A stretch of 64,000 nt of DNA from CAVVEC01 sp963747105 (GCA_963747105.1 CAVVEC010000015.1:62001-126000); one strand, 5' to 3'; shown: positions 47,829-57,955, counted from the first letter of the stretch. Made by a program: numbers and translations. Notes: generated by a model not told the origin, from the sequence alone.

Positions 47829-49084
47829 CTAATCCCCGTCGTCGTCCTCAGACTGCACCGTACTAGGCAACGCCTCCACGGTGGGACATTTTCGTGGGGT
47901 AAGGATCAGCGGCTGCAGTGGCTGTTGATTGAAGTCAAACATGTCCATCAGGTTGTTGGCGTTCTTGTCGCGCTGGGTGAGAGGAGGCAAGTTGAACACC
48001 TTCTCCGAGAAACTCAGCAGCGAGCTAACCTCGGCCAGTCCGTGCTGCACCGTTCCCGCCTTTACATACGGGGAGATCACCAGCAAAGGAACCCGGATTC
48101 CGAGCCCGAAGTAATCCACCGAGGGGGGCGGAACATGATCGTAGAATCCCCCGAAATCATCCCACACCAGGAAAATCGCGGTCGAATTCCAAAACGGCGA
48201 GTTCATGATGGCGTTGATGATTTTCACTGACCACCCCTCCCCGGCACAAATGCTGAGCTTGGGATCGGGATGATCGGAGAATGTGCCCACCGGAGTGATC
48301 CAGGTCACATCGGCCAGCTGGGTTTGCACGTCGGTTTCGAAATTGTTCACCGGCACAACATTGGTGCCCCACTGGTTGCCATTGCGGATGTGGCCGATGG
48401 CATCCAGCACCGACCAGATGTAACCGTATTGGGTCGAAGTAGCCGAGTAGTACCGCCAGGTCAGCCCGGCCGTGTTCAACTCATCGGGCAAGGTCGGAAT
48501 ATCAACACAGGGGAATATGTAAGAGAGTTTCCCGGTGACGGGATTTCTCCGGGGAGTCTCCGTCCCCGTGGTCGAATCGCATCCCCAGGCCGCAGGGTTA
48601 TTCTTTTCCCCGAACGGGTTGTCCGCTCATCTCGTCCGAGTCTGGCCGCCGCGAAATACAAATGGTTGGGAAAGCTCCCTCCGTACATCGAGGAAAAGAA
48701 ATTGTCCGCCAGGGCGAAAGTTTGGGCGTATTTCCAGTAGTTCGGAATATCGCTCTGCTGAAACTGAACATAAGAGGCATAATGCGGCGCGCTCAGATAG
48801 AAGCCATCCATCTTGCCGTGATCAATGTCTTGGAGGGAAGCGACCCAGCGGTGGGGCAGATCGTTCTGCACTAGCTTGGCATGGCGCAACTGAATCTTCT
48901 TGGACCCCGCCATTCCCGAAGTTGCTCCGTTGGCTCCGGGGAAGGTTCCGAACATGTGGTCGAAAGAGCGGTTCTCCTTGATGATGATGACCACGTGCTG
49001 GATCGGCATGGTTTGCGCGGCGCTGCTGAGCGCCACCAGCAACACGAATACGAATCGTCGCAAGACTTTACCCCTTGATCGCAA
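47829..49084 (-). CDS. Secreted phosphoesterase (phospholipase C/acid phosphatase family), frameshifted
   Basis: About 415 residues from TTG 49084, a weak start; TTG 49063 is an alternative. Signal segment FVFVLLVALSSAAQ. Family motifs: IQHVVIIIKENRSFDHMFG with the metal and nucleophile region ENRSFDH, DIPNYWKYAQTFALADNFFSS, GSFPNHL, then in another frame LVWDDFGGFYDHVPPP and VPLLVISPYVKAG. The family includes phospholipase C and AcpA-type acid phosphatases. Frame changes lie near 48655 and 48490. Probably releases phosphate from lipids or nucleotides outside the cytoplasm. Confidence 0.85.
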
Positions 49085-49183
49085 AGTCTATGAGGGAGGG
49101 TCAACCGCAGGACTCGAGCAAGCCAGGCCGATCACTCCAGGACGGCCCGACTTGCGCATTGTTCACCGAATCGCTCGCGCGGC

Positions 49184-50399
49184 TTACTTCTTCGGAGTTA
49201 GTTTGAGCATCGCTGCGCTGAAACTAGCTAACTGCACTTTGTAACCATCCTGAATGTTGCCCAGGTCTTTTTGTGCCCACAGGTCAAACGCATCCACCGT
49301 TCCAGTCACGCCAATCAGCTTGAACGGCAGCGGGACGCTTACCGTCCCCAACACCCGATTAAACACTCCCACGACCGTGCTGCCGTCAGCCATAGGCTTT
49401 ATCCAGATCTCCTGGGGGCCCTCCTGCCAGACCCGGTAACCCTGCTTTCCCAATGAGTCCTGATCCACGGCAATGATGTAGGGATTGGTGAGCAGGGCCA
49501 GGTATTGCTGCTGCAGGTTGTTCTGCCTGTCGAGCAATTGGGTCAAGTCGTTTCCCGCAATCAGCGGCGCCGCCATGATGCACCACAGGCTCATCTGCAT
49601 TTGATACTCGCCGAGGGTCATGCCTCCGTTGCCGATCTGAAGCATATCGGCGTCGTTCCAGCCCCCTTGCTTATTGAGCCCGACCAGCGGCCCGGCATAT
49701 TTCTCCAACCCGTCGTTGCCAAAGCCGGTTTCTGCCATGGTGTAAAAATCATCTTTCACGTCCGGACCGGTCCGCCACATATTGGCCCCGGATGCGGGAG
49801 CCCAATGCCATACCTGTTGCTCTCCATAATCCACAATGGAGTACACAAACGGCCTGCTGGTCTTTTGTAGGGCGGTGTACATCTTCTTAAACGTTGACGG
49901 CTTTGCCCCTGTGGCGCTGCACCAGTCGTATTTCAGGTAATCCATGCCCCAGGAGGCAAAGGTATCGGCGTCCTGCTGTTCGTAGCCATAGCTGCCCACG
50001 CCTGCCGGCGCACGACTTTTTGCCCGGCGTGGAGTAAATCCCGATCTTGAGGCCCAGGCTGTGCACATAATCGGCAACGGCGGCCATCCCGTTTGGGAAC
50101 TGTTTTGCGTTGGGATAAATATTCCCCTGAGCATCACGCCCGCCCTGCCACTCGTCGTCAATGTTCACGTAGGTGTAACCCACGGCCTGCATCCCACTGT
50201 TCGCCATGGCGTACGCTTGGTCCCGAATGATCTTGTCGCTTGGTGGCTGGTGTTTCAGCAAGCCGAAATAGTTCCAACTGTTCCACCCCATCGGCGGAGT
50301 CGGAGTGGCGGCTTGGCCAAGCGAAAGAGCAGGAAATGCCAGCAGCAACGCTGCTGACAACAAGAAGCTGAGAGCATTGGATGTTTTCATAAGTTCCAT
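49184..50399 (-). CDS. Alpha-galactosidase, glycoside hydrolase family 27, one frameshift
   Basis: About 405 residues. Signal peptide ends near LSLGQA. GH27 motifs: TPPMGWNSWNYFG, VNIDDEWQGGRD, GLKIGIYSTPG, then one frame over GSYGYEQQDADTFASWGMDYLKYDWC with the nucleophile Asp in KYDWC, and the acid/base Asp in GGWNDADMLQIG. It hydrolyses terminal alpha-galactosyl residues in the periplasm or outside. The frame changes near 50018 in a GGC-rich run. Start at 50399 or 50390. Confidence 0.92.
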
Positions 50400-50654
50400 T
50401 CCACTGCGGAATTGCTAAACCGTGGGAGAGTCACGACGATGTCGGCTCGGGACAGAAACCCTGGTCCGCCGCTGGCACCGTAGCAGGTACCCTATGCTAC
50501 GTTGACGGGAAAACGCTCGTCAAGGAGCCTTTTTACTCCATTGGCAAATTCCGTTGGCGACCCCGTTTTGCTTGAAGCAACGAATTGATTGACCTTCCGG
50601 ACACGGAGTGAGAGACTGTCAAGCACGTCTGGATTGGCCTCAGGGGGCGTATCT

Positions 50655-52658
50655 ATGAATTCCCGGTTCTTTTCCACTGCAGTGTTGTTGGTCTTCTGCG
50701 TGTTATTCGCCAAGAGTGCCTTCGCACAACCCGATCCCAAAGCAACGGGAGGACAAATACAGAGTACCTTCAATCCAGGGCAGCCCGGGGGTATCTCGAT
50801 CTACGGCCACGAAGGCTCTGCCCTCGTGCTGACGGTGCGCGGCGAAAAGGCGCTTCTTGATCGCCAGGCGGTGGTGAAGCTTACCAACAAGTCCAACCCC
50901 AACGTGCTTTGGCAGACCACAGAGGACGAATCCGTGGCGGTCTTCACCGACTTGAGGCCCGGGTTGTACGACATTCAAGTCAGCGCTGTCGGGTACGTCA
51001 CCGCCCACCAGGACCTCACCGTGCAAGGTGTGAACACTACCCATCAGGTAGAGATGTCCCTCAGGAAAGATCCGTCGGCGGTGGATCTGAACATACAAAA
51101 GGGACTGGAACTCCCGGCGAAAGTGCGCAAGAACCTGGTGCGCGGAGCAACCGCCCTGAAATCCGGAAAACTGCAGGAAGCCCAAAAGCACCTCGACGCC
51201 GCCTTTGCGGCCTACCCCTACAGCTCGGAAGCGAGTTTCCTGCTGGGGTACCTTTATTTCTTGAAGAGCGGTTCGAAGCAGGGACAAGCGTACTTGAATG
51301 ACGTACTGCAGGCAAAGACTTATCTGGCCAAGGCTGTGACCCTGGACCCTCACAACGTCCAGGCCCTCACTTTGCTGGGACGGCTGTACATACAGCAATC
51401 CGATTACACCGTAGCCAGAACCACGCTGGAACAGGCGGTCGCGGCCGATCCCGAATATTGGACGGCGCATCATCTGCTGGCCAACGTTTACCTCAGGCTG
51501 AACGAATTCGAGAAGGCGCAAGCCCAGGCCCAACTCGCCATTGAGCGAGGCAAGGGTGCAGGCAACGCCGCCCTTTTGGTCTTGGGCGAGGCCCTGGCAA
51601 ATCTCGGGCGCGACCAGGAAGCCATCCAGGCTCTCAAGAGTTTCCAGCAGGACGAGCCCACCAGCCCTACGGTGCCGCAGGTTCGCGACTTGATCGCGCA
51701 ACTGGAAGAGCGCGTTTCCAAACCGGCCGGCAGTGCGCCTGCGGCTACGGTTCCGTCCCCTGTGGCGGGCCCGGACGCGATGCTCGCTGCGGTTGAACCA
51801 GGGCCATCCGTCAACACCTGGCAACCGGCTGGGATCGATAACGTGAAACCCGCCGTCGCTGCCGATGTCAGTTGCCCCTACGAGAAGGTGATCGAAGGAG
51901 CGGGTGTGCGGGTGAAGGAATTCGTGGATAGCCTGGCACAATTCGACGCCATCGAAGACCTGACCCACGAAGAGATAGACCCTCTCGGCAATCCCAAGAA
52001 AAGCGTCAACCTCAAGTTCGACTACGTCGCCTCGGTTTCCGAGACTCAGCCCGGCAGGTTTATCGTGGACGAGTTCCGCAGCGGACGTTCCGGCACGGAA
52101 GACTTCCCCGATCAGATCGCCACTCGGGGCTTGCCCACCCTGGCGCTCATCTTTCATCCTGACATGCGCGACAACTTCGACATGACCTGCGAAGGGCTGG
52201 GCAGTTGGAACGGAAAAGCGACCTGGCTGGTTCACTTTCGGCAGCGCGAGGACCGCCCCCATCGCATTCAAGATTACATCGTCGCCAACCGGGTCTACCC
52301 GGTAAGCATGAAAGGACGGGCGTGGATCTCGGCGGACACGTTTCAAATTGTGCGCCTCGAATCTGAAATGGTGAGCCCCATCCCGGAGATTCAACTGGTC
52401 AGCCAACATCAGATTGTCGAATACGGTTCTGTCCCGTTCCCCAAGAAGAACCTGGACCTTTGGTTGCCCAAGAGCGCGGATCTCTATTTCGATTTTCGCC
52501 GCCACCACTATTTTCGGCGGCACAGTTTCGACCACTTCATGCTGTTTTCGGTGGATATGGAGGAGAAGCGCAAGGAGCCCAAACAAAAGGCGGAGTCGGA
52601 CGGACCGGCGTCGAAACTCTTCCGAAAGGCTCTGAGACGTACTAAAACGCGCGCGTGA
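50655..52658 (+). CDS. Large secreted TPR protein with N-terminal beta domain
   Basis: 667 residues from ATG 50655 after AGGGGG. Signal peptide ends near SAFAQP. Residues ~35-140 form a carboxypeptidase-regulatory-like domain (LRPGLYDIQVSAVGYVTAHQDL). Residues ~160-370 hold TPR units (AKAVTLDPHNVQALTLLGRLY, TLEQAVAADPEYWTAHHLLAN, YLRLNEFEKAQAQAQLAIE). After a Pro/Ala linker, the C-terminal ~250 residues (RGLPTLALIFHPDMRDNFD, FRQREDRPHRIQDY) form a separate domain of unknown role. Intact frame; a 668-codon antisense ORF is a shadow. Confidence 0.82.
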   Translation: MNSRFFSTAVLLVFCVLFAKSAFAQPDPKATGGQIQSTFNPGQPGGISIYGHEGSALVLTVRGEKALLDRQAVVKLTNKSNPNVLWQTTEDESVAVFTDLRPGLYDIQVSAVGYVTAHQDLTVQGVNTTHQVEMSLRKDPSAVDLNIQKGLELPAKVRKNLVRGATALKSGKLQEAQKHLDAAFAAYPYSSEASFLLGYLYFLKSGSKQGQAYLNDVLQAKTYLAKAVTLDPHNVQALTLLGRLYIQQSDYTVARTTLEQAVAADPEYWTAHHLLANVYLRLNEFEKAQAQAQLAIERGKGAGNAALLVLGEALANLGRDQEAIQALKSFQQDEPTSPTVPQVRDLIAQLEERVSKPAGSAPAATVPSPVAGPDAMLAAVEPGPSVNTWQPAGIDNVKPAVAADVSCPYEKVIEGAGVRVKEFVDSLAQFDAIEDLTHEEIDPLGNPKKSVNLKFDYVASVSETQPGRFIVDEFRSGRSGTEDFPDQIATRGLPTLALIFHPDMRDNFDMTCEGLGSWNGKATWLVHFRQREDRPHRIQDYIVANRVYPVSMKGRAWISADTFQIVRLESEMVSPIPEIQLVSQHQIVEYGSVPFPKKNLDLWLPKSADLYFDFRRHHYFRRHSFDHFMLFSVDMEEKRKEPKQKAESDGPASKLFRKALRRTKTRA

Positions 52659-52716
52659 ATCGTGGCCGTTTGAATCCGAATTCAGGCGGGCAATTCGAAC
52701 TCGCGGCAAGAGATGA

Positions 52717-52747
52717 AGCCGGGTCCGGTAGCCGATCCGGCTTTTTT
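52717..52747 (+). terminator. Intrinsic terminator after the TPR gene
   Basis: AGCCGG at 52717-52722 pairs with CCGGCT at 52737-52742, followed by TTTTTT. It insulates the TPR gene from the operon that begins at 52819. Confidence 0.75.
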
Positions 52748-52818
52748 ACTTCTTCAGGACAACGGTCTCCGGTATTCTTGGTCCTTCCGAGCGCAGGGCC
52801 CGCAAATCGAGAGCAACG

Positions 52819-53778
52819 TTGACCGCCGCTGACCAGAATCAACTCGCGATTCGAGTAACCCGCGAGGCGCGCGGGCGCGTCCCAGGTGACAGTGTCGAAC
52901 TTGCCTTCGGATTCTGGCCGGGCCGCGGGGCTCCCGTTGTTGCTCTGCATGGGCTGACCGCCTCATACCTTAACTTCGTTGGGGTCGCTGAGCAGCTTGC
53001 TGGGAGACGCCCGCTGTTCGCCGTGGATCTGCGAGGCCGCGGTGATTCCGACAAGCCGGGCGGCCCTTACGGAATGACGCAACACGCCCGCGACGTGGCC
53101 GCCGCTATGCGGGCGATGGGCTTCGGCGCGAGCGTCATCATTGGACACTCGATGGGCGCCTTTGTCGCGACCGCTCTCGCCGCGCAGGAACCGGGACTCG
53201 TAGCCGGGCTCGTTCTGATCGACGGAGGCTATGTTCCCGCTATTACCGGTGGACCGAGCTCTCAGCAAGGGCTCGACGCACTGCTGAGCCTTCGAATCAC
53301 GCAGCTCCGTCAAACCTATCCCTCGCGAGAGGCCTACCGTGCGTTCTGGCGCAGCCAGCCGCACTTTCCCCCGGAAGACTGGGGACCGTGGATCGAAGCG
53401 TTTCTGGACTATGAAGTTGGCGGAGAGCCACCACAACTGCGGCCCAAGGCGTCGGAGGAAGCAGTGCGCGCCGATCTGGCAGAAGGGTTTCAGCGCGATG
53501 AGATCACGGCCCGGCTGCGGGCAATCCGGGTTCCTGTGTTAATGCTGCGTGCAGAGAGCGGTTTTGCCCCGGGCCATGCTCCACTTTTCCCCAACCTCGC
53601 GGTGGATCAGATGCGCGCCTGCCTTCCCGGGATGGAGGATCAGACGATTTCTGGAACGACTCACTACACTATCGTGCTGGGTCGCGGGGCATCCAGAACC
53701 GCTGATTTGATCGACGGCTTCGCACGTGGCTGCGAAATCGAATCAGTCGCATCCACCAGCAAAGCGGGTCGGAGGTGA
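52819..53778 (+). CDS. Alpha/beta hydrolase
   Basis: 319 residues from TTG 52819. Alpha/beta-hydrolase elements: oxyanion loop VVALHGLTAS, FAVDLRGRGDSDKPGG, nucleophile Ser in IIGHSMGAFVA, and a late His in SGTTHYTIV. Resembles epoxide hydrolase/haloperoxidase-like enzymes acting on small esters. It is the first gene of a coupled trio, overlapping the next start by 4 bp (GTGA). The 5' end is not certain because no strong ribosome-binding site is seen. Confidence 0.85.
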   Translation: MTAADQNQLAIRVTREARGRVPGDSVELAFGFWPGRGAPVVALHGLTASYLNFVGVAEQLAGRRPLFAVDLRGRGDSDKPGGPYGMTQHARDVAAAMRAMGFGASVIIGHSMGAFVATALAAQEPGLVAGLVLIDGGYVPAITGGPSSQQGLDALLSLRITQLRQTYPSREAYRAFWRSQPHFPPEDWGPWIEAFLDYEVGGEPPQLRPKASEEAVRADLAEGFQRDEITARLRAIRVPVLMLRAESGFAPGHAPLFPNLAVDQMRACLPGMEDQTISGTTHYTIVLGRGASRTADLIDGFARGCEIESVASTSKAGRR

Positions 53779-54830
53779 ATTCTTCTGTGCCTGGTTTTAT
53801 GCAGGATAAAAGCACTACCACTCAAGACAATCCAATGGGCGCGTGGATCGCGGGGATCGCGCAGAATTCATTTGGTTCCCGCCACTACAAGATGTGGGTT
53901 CCCGTCACATGCGATGCTCGGAAACCATCCGCATTAGTAATGATGTTGCACGGCTGCACTCAAACTGCGGAGGACTTTGCCGCGCTTTCGGGGATGAACA
54001 GGATCGCCGACCGGGACAATTTTCTTGTGGTTTATCCGGAACAGGCGCGCCGGGCCAACTTCCTGAAATGCTGGAACTGGTTTGACCCAAAACATCAAGC
54101 GCGCGATGCTGGAGAACCCTCGATTCTCGCCGACATTGTGGCCCAGATCCAATCATCGCACAATCTCGACTCGCAGCGCGTTTACGTTGTCGGCGTCTCG
54201 GCGGGCGCAGCCATGGCGGTCGTTCTCGCTGCCACTTATCCTGACCTCTTCATGGCCCTTGGAGTCAGCGCCGGGGTGGAGTTCAAAGGCGCCACCAGCC
54301 GAAGTTCCGGTCTGGCTTTGATGAGACACGGTGGTCCTGACCCCAACCGGCAAGGGTTCCTCGCGTTTCAGGCCATGGCAGCGGGCCTGAGAAAGAAAGC
54401 CCGCCTCCGGATGCCCGTGATTGTCTTTCAGGGCACTGAGGACAGTCACCTTCATCCGGTGAACGCCGACTTGTTAATCGCCCAATGGACAAAGACCAAT
54501 GAGTGTCTCGTGGAAGGCCAGCGTGCAAATGGTTTGGGTACGCTGGTGGAGGAAATCACCGAAGAACAGATCGCGGGTGGGCGCGCCTTCACCAAGCACC
54601 GTTACACAGATGGCCTCGGTCTGCTTATGGAGAAGTGGATCATTCACGGCATGGGTCATGCTTGGTCCGGTGCCCCGGTTGGCGTCCGTCATGGGGATCC
54701 GAAGGGTCCCAACACCAGCGAGGAGATGTGGAGATTTTTTCGGGAGACAAGTCTGGCTCCAGGAGATGCTCGCAACTCCTCGCCGACTGCGGCGCCGCGT
54801 TCCACAGCGGTCAATACGAGGGCGACATGA
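53775..54830 (+). CDS. PHB-depolymerase-like esterase (LpqC/Esterase_phd family)
   Basis: 351 residues from GTG 53775. Motifs: PSALVMMLHGCTQTAEDFA (oxyanion), FLVVYPEQ, WNWFDPKHQARDAGEPS, nucleophile Ser in YVVGVSAGAAMAVVLA, Asp in VFQGTEDSHLHPVN and His in IHGMGHAWSGAP. The family hydrolyses polyhydroxybutyrate oligomers or feruloyl-type esters. No signal peptide is evident, so it is probably cytoplasmic and may mobilise stored PHB. Its end overlaps the ligase start by 4 bp (ATGA). Confidence 0.88.
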   Translation: MNSSVPGFMQDKSTTTQDNPMGAWIAGIAQNSFGSRHYKMWVPVTCDARKPSALVMMLHGCTQTAEDFAALSGMNRIADRDNFLVVYPEQARRANFLKCWNWFDPKHQARDAGEPSILADIVAQIQSSHNLDSQRVYVVGVSAGAAMAVVLAATYPDLFMALGVSAGVEFKGATSRSSGLALMRHGGPDPNRQGFLAFQAMAAGLRKKARLRMPVIVFQGTEDSHLHPVNADLLIAQWTKTNECLVEGQRANGLGTLVEEITEEQIAGGRAFTKHRYTDGLGLLMEKWIIHGMGHAWSGAPVGVRHGDPKGPNTSEEMWRFFRETSLAPGDARNSSPTAAPRSTAVNTRAT

Positions 54831-56364
54831 ACCTCGGGTCCCTCTTAACCAGGAACTCTCGCTATCACCCTGACCACACCGCAGTGGTGTTCGAACAGCA
54901 GCGCCTGAACTTTCGCGATCTCAACCGGCGCGTCAATCGTCTGGCAAATGCGCTTTTGGACCTGGGTGTCGGCAAGGCGGACAAGATTGTCACGGTTCTG
55001 CCGAACTGCCTGGAATTGCTTGACGTCTACTGGGCCGTCGCCAAGATTGGTGCGGTCGTCGTACCCTTGAGCCCGTTGCTGCGGGGAAGAGCACTTGCAA
55101 ACCTGATCGGGGATTCGGAAGCGACAGCAGTGATCGCAAACCCCGGTTCGGTTGAAGCGCTGGACGCAATTAAACCCGACATGCGAGACATAGCTCCGGA
55201 TCGCTATATTCTCACGGAAGAACCGATCATTCCCGGTTACCGGGACTACTGCGCACTCACAGCAGCAGCGGGCGACCAGGAACCGCCGGAGATCGCCATC
55301 ACCGGCAACGATCCCTACAACATTATCTACAGCAGCGGCACCACAGGAGTGCCGAAAGGGATTGTGCATACCCACCAGATCCGCGCCATGTACGGGATGT
55401 GTTTCGCTTCGACTTTCCGCATGAGGCCGGAGAGCATTGTGCTGCACGTCGGGTCCATCGTGTTCAACGGCGCCTTCGTGACCTTGATGCCGGCCATGTA
55501 TCTGGGCGCCACCTATGTTCTCCACCGGCAATTCGATCCCAGGAGTTTTATCGAAACGGTGGAGCAGGAGCGAGTCACCCATGTAATGATGGTGCCGTCG
55601 CAGATCATCGCCGTCCTCGACTCGCCACACTTTTCAGCCGAAGCTCTGCAATCCTTGGAAATGATCGGCAGTGTCGGGGCGCCGTTGCACCGCGAACACA
55701 AAGAGGAACTGAATCGAAGATTGCCGGGCCGTTTCTATGAACTCTACGGGTTGACCGAAGGCTTCGTCACGGTGCTCGACAAGAACCACTACCCGGCGAA
55801 GCCGAACTCGGTGGGAACGCCACTCCCGTTTTTTGCCATGCGGATCGTCAAGGCTGACGGGCAAGAGGCTGCCGTGGGCGAGGTCGGCGAGATTGTCGGG
55901 CGTGGCCCGATCCTCATGCCGGGCTATTACAGGCGGCCTGACCTCACATCTGAGACCATCCTTGACGGTTGGCTGCATACCGGCGATCTCGGTTACCTTG
56001 ACCAGGATGGTTTCCTTTTTCTGGTGGACCGCATGAAGGACATGATCATCTCCGGCGGCGCGAACGTGTTTCCCAAAGATATTGAAGAAATCATCGTGCA
56101 ACATCCGGCGGTGCGTGAGACTGCCGTATTTGGCGTCCCCAGTGAAAAATGGGGGGAAAGCCCGATGGCTGCGGTGATTCTGCGGCATCCGGCGCCGTTA
56201 CTGCGGAACAGTTGCGCGACTGGATCAATGAGCGCGTGGATGCCAAGCATCAACGCGTCCACACGGTGGTGATCATGGACGATTTTCCGCGCAGCACGGC
56301 GGGAAAGACTCTCAAGCGTATCCTCCGCGAACCCTATTGGGCCGGACGCGATGTGAAGATATAG
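54827..56364 (+). CDS. AMP-dependent acyl-CoA synthetase/ligase, one frameshift
   Basis: About 512 residues from ATG 54827. ANL-family motifs: P-loop IIYSSGTTGVPKG, YELYGLTEG, GWLHTGDLGYLDQDGFLFLVDRMKDMIISGGANVFP, and in the next frame the C-terminal PRSTAGKTLKR with the catalytic Lys. It activates a carboxylic acid to its CoA thioester. The frame changes near 56193: one G missing in CTGCGGCATCC, after which ASGAVTAEQLRDWINERV continues. Overlap with the esterase gene suggests it activates the acid that esterase releases. Confidence 0.92.
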
Positions 56365-56507
56365 ACGCCATCTAGCCAGGCTCAGTTTGCTTGGCCGGGA
56401 TGAATAACATAACAATTAAGGAACCGGCCCACCAGATCCCGCCGCAGAATTGCTCTCAAAAGGAGCAGGAATCCCCCCTGTGGAAGAAAGAAACTTGACA
56501 TCTCGTG

Positions 56508-56584
56508 TATAATCGCGTGGCGCCATTGAATCGACCCGCCTTTTCCCACCAGTATTGGTGGGCGTTTCGATCCCCCAATGGCGG
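56508..56584 (+). promoter_or_regulatory. TATAAT box and three-tier leader hairpin of the third GloVer gene
   Basis: A perfect TATAAT (56508-56513) is followed from about 56521 by CGCCATTG pairing with CAATGGCG at 56577-56584, ATCGA (56530-56534) with TCGAT (56567-56571), and CCCACCA (56545-56551) with TGGTGGG (56556-56562). The predicted transcript would start at the base of this hairpin, 150 nt before the start codon. The rest of the gap 56365-56674 shows no gene. Confidence 0.55.
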
Positions 56585-56674
56585 GTGGGTTGCTCGGTGT
56601 GGGGTCCGCTCACAAAGCCCACGTAAGTGTTCGAATCCCTATGCGTTGGTGATTAAAATTCAGGAGGGAAACTT

Positions 56675-57886
56675 ATGCGCTACAAAGCGCTCGTGATTGT
56701 GGCAGTGGCTCTAATCTTGGCGACTGGTGCTTGGGCCAGTACCGAGAGTGTGCTCTACAACTTCGGCAGCCAAAGTGGCGACGGGTTTTACCCCTACGCC
56801 GGGCTGATTTCCGACAAGTCGGGTAATCTCTATGGCACCACCTACGACGGCGGCGCCAATTCCAGTTACGGAGCTGTCTTTGAGTTAACGCCTTCCGGGG
56901 GCGGGTGGACGGAAACCGTTCTCTACAGTTTCGGAGCAAAACCCGATGGCTATTACCCTTATGGCGGGCTGGTTATGGACAAGTCCGGGAATCTCTACGG
57001 CGCAACGTACTACGGCGGCACCTACGGTTACGGCGCGGTTTATGAATTGAAGCACTCCGGCGGCAAGTGGACCGAATCGTTGCTCTACAGCTTCAGCGAC
57101 GCCAACGGGGATGGAGCTAATCCCTTGTCGCAGCTGGTCTTCGACGCGAAGGGCAATCTCTACGGCACCACCCAGTACGGCGGAAAAGGTTACGGCACTG
57201 CTTACCAGCTGAAGCCGTCAAAAAGCGGCAAGTGGACGGGGAGCGTGATTTACAGCTTCGCCGCCGGCACCACCGATGGTTACTACCCTGAGTATGGGGC
57301 GCTGCTCGTGGGCAAGGGAGGCTACTTCTATGGCACCACCCTGTACGGCGGAAGCAGCTACAACGCGGGTACGGTCTACGAGTTGTTTGAAGCAAGAGGT
57401 GTCTGGGTTGAGAAGGTGATCTACGCTTTTACAGCCGGGCAGGCAGGAGAGTATCCCTATAGCGGTGTGACCATGGATTCGAAGGGTGTTCTCTATGGCA
57501 CTACCTACCAGGGCGGACTTTACAACTACGGCGTCGTGTACCGGTTGACCCAGGCCAAGAACAAGACGTGGGCACACTTGACCCTCTACAGCTTTGCAGC
57601 CGGAGCCAACGATGGCGCTTACCCATACGGAGGCGTAACCCTTAACTCGAAGGGCGATATCTTTGGCACCACCTATCTGGGCGGTCAGTCTAACGCGGGC
57701 AGCGTGTACGAATTGGCACCGTCAAAAGGCGCGTACAAGGAGACCGTGCTCCATTTCTTTGGATCCAGCGGTGACGGTTATTACCCCCATGACTCGCTGT
57801 TTATGAACTCCAAAGGGCAACTTTTTGGAACAACGACGAATGGCGGCAGCAAGGGGGGGGGAATAGTCTTTGAAGTGACGCCGTAA
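56675..57886 (+). CDS. Secreted GloVer tandem-repeat protein
   Basis: 403 residues, intact. CAGGAGGG precedes the ATG. Signal peptide ends near TGAWAST. Eight to nine repeats of ~42 residues: GNLYGTTYDGGANSSYGAVFEL, GNLYGATYYGGTYGYGAVYEL, GVLYGTTYQGGLYNYGVVYRL, linked by W.ETVLYSFGA and DGYYPYGGL. Ends GGGIVFEVTP. This is the TIGR03803-type 'GloVer' family and the cleanest of the three copies in the window. Tyr/Gly-rich surfaces suggest an extracellular structural or binding role. Confidence 0.88.
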   Translation: MRYKALVIVAVALILATGAWASTESVLYNFGSQSGDGFYPYAGLISDKSGNLYGTTYDGGANSSYGAVFELTPSGGGWTETVLYSFGAKPDGYYPYGGLVMDKSGNLYGATYYGGTYGYGAVYELKHSGGKWTESLLYSFSDANGDGANPLSQLVFDAKGNLYGTTQYGGKGYGTAYQLKPSKSGKWTGSVIYSFAAGTTDGYYPEYGALLVGKGGYFYGTTLYGGSSYNAGTVYELFEARGVWVEKVIYAFTAGQAGEYPYSGVTMDSKGVLYGTTYQGGLYNYGVVYRLTQAKNKTWAHLTLYSFAAGANDGAYPYGGVTLNSKGDIFGTTYLGGQSNAGSVYELAPSKGAYKETVLHFFGSSGDGYYPHDSLFMNSKGQLFGTTTNGGSKGGGIVFEVTP

Positions 57887-57927
57887 CTCAAGGCTCGATC
57901 AGAGTTCCGGCAGGTCTTGACTCGGAC

Positions 57928-57955
57928 CCGCTCCGTTCCGCCCGGAACGGAGCGG
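57928..57955 (+). terminator. Perfect 12-bp hairpin after the third GloVer gene
   Basis: CCGCTCCGTTCC (57928-57939) pairs perfectly with GGAACGGAGCGG (57944-57955) around GCCC, 42 bp after the stop. No T-tract follows, so termination may be inefficient or the hairpin may protect the 3' end. Confidence 0.6.

Noticed and set aside
50703..52709. 668-codon open frame antisense to the TPR gene
   Set aside because: The plus strand encodes signal peptide, TPR units and a good ribosome-binding site; the antisense product is valine- and glutamine-rich shadow sequence.
56495..56513. TTGACA and TATAAT as a promoter pair
   Set aside because: The two hexamers are only 7 bp apart, too close for a sigma70 promoter; only the -10 box is accepted.
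56628..56645. GTTCGAATCCC resembling a tRNA T-loop
   Set aside because: The flanking bases do not form a T stem or acceptor stem, and no cloverleaf can be drawn upstream.
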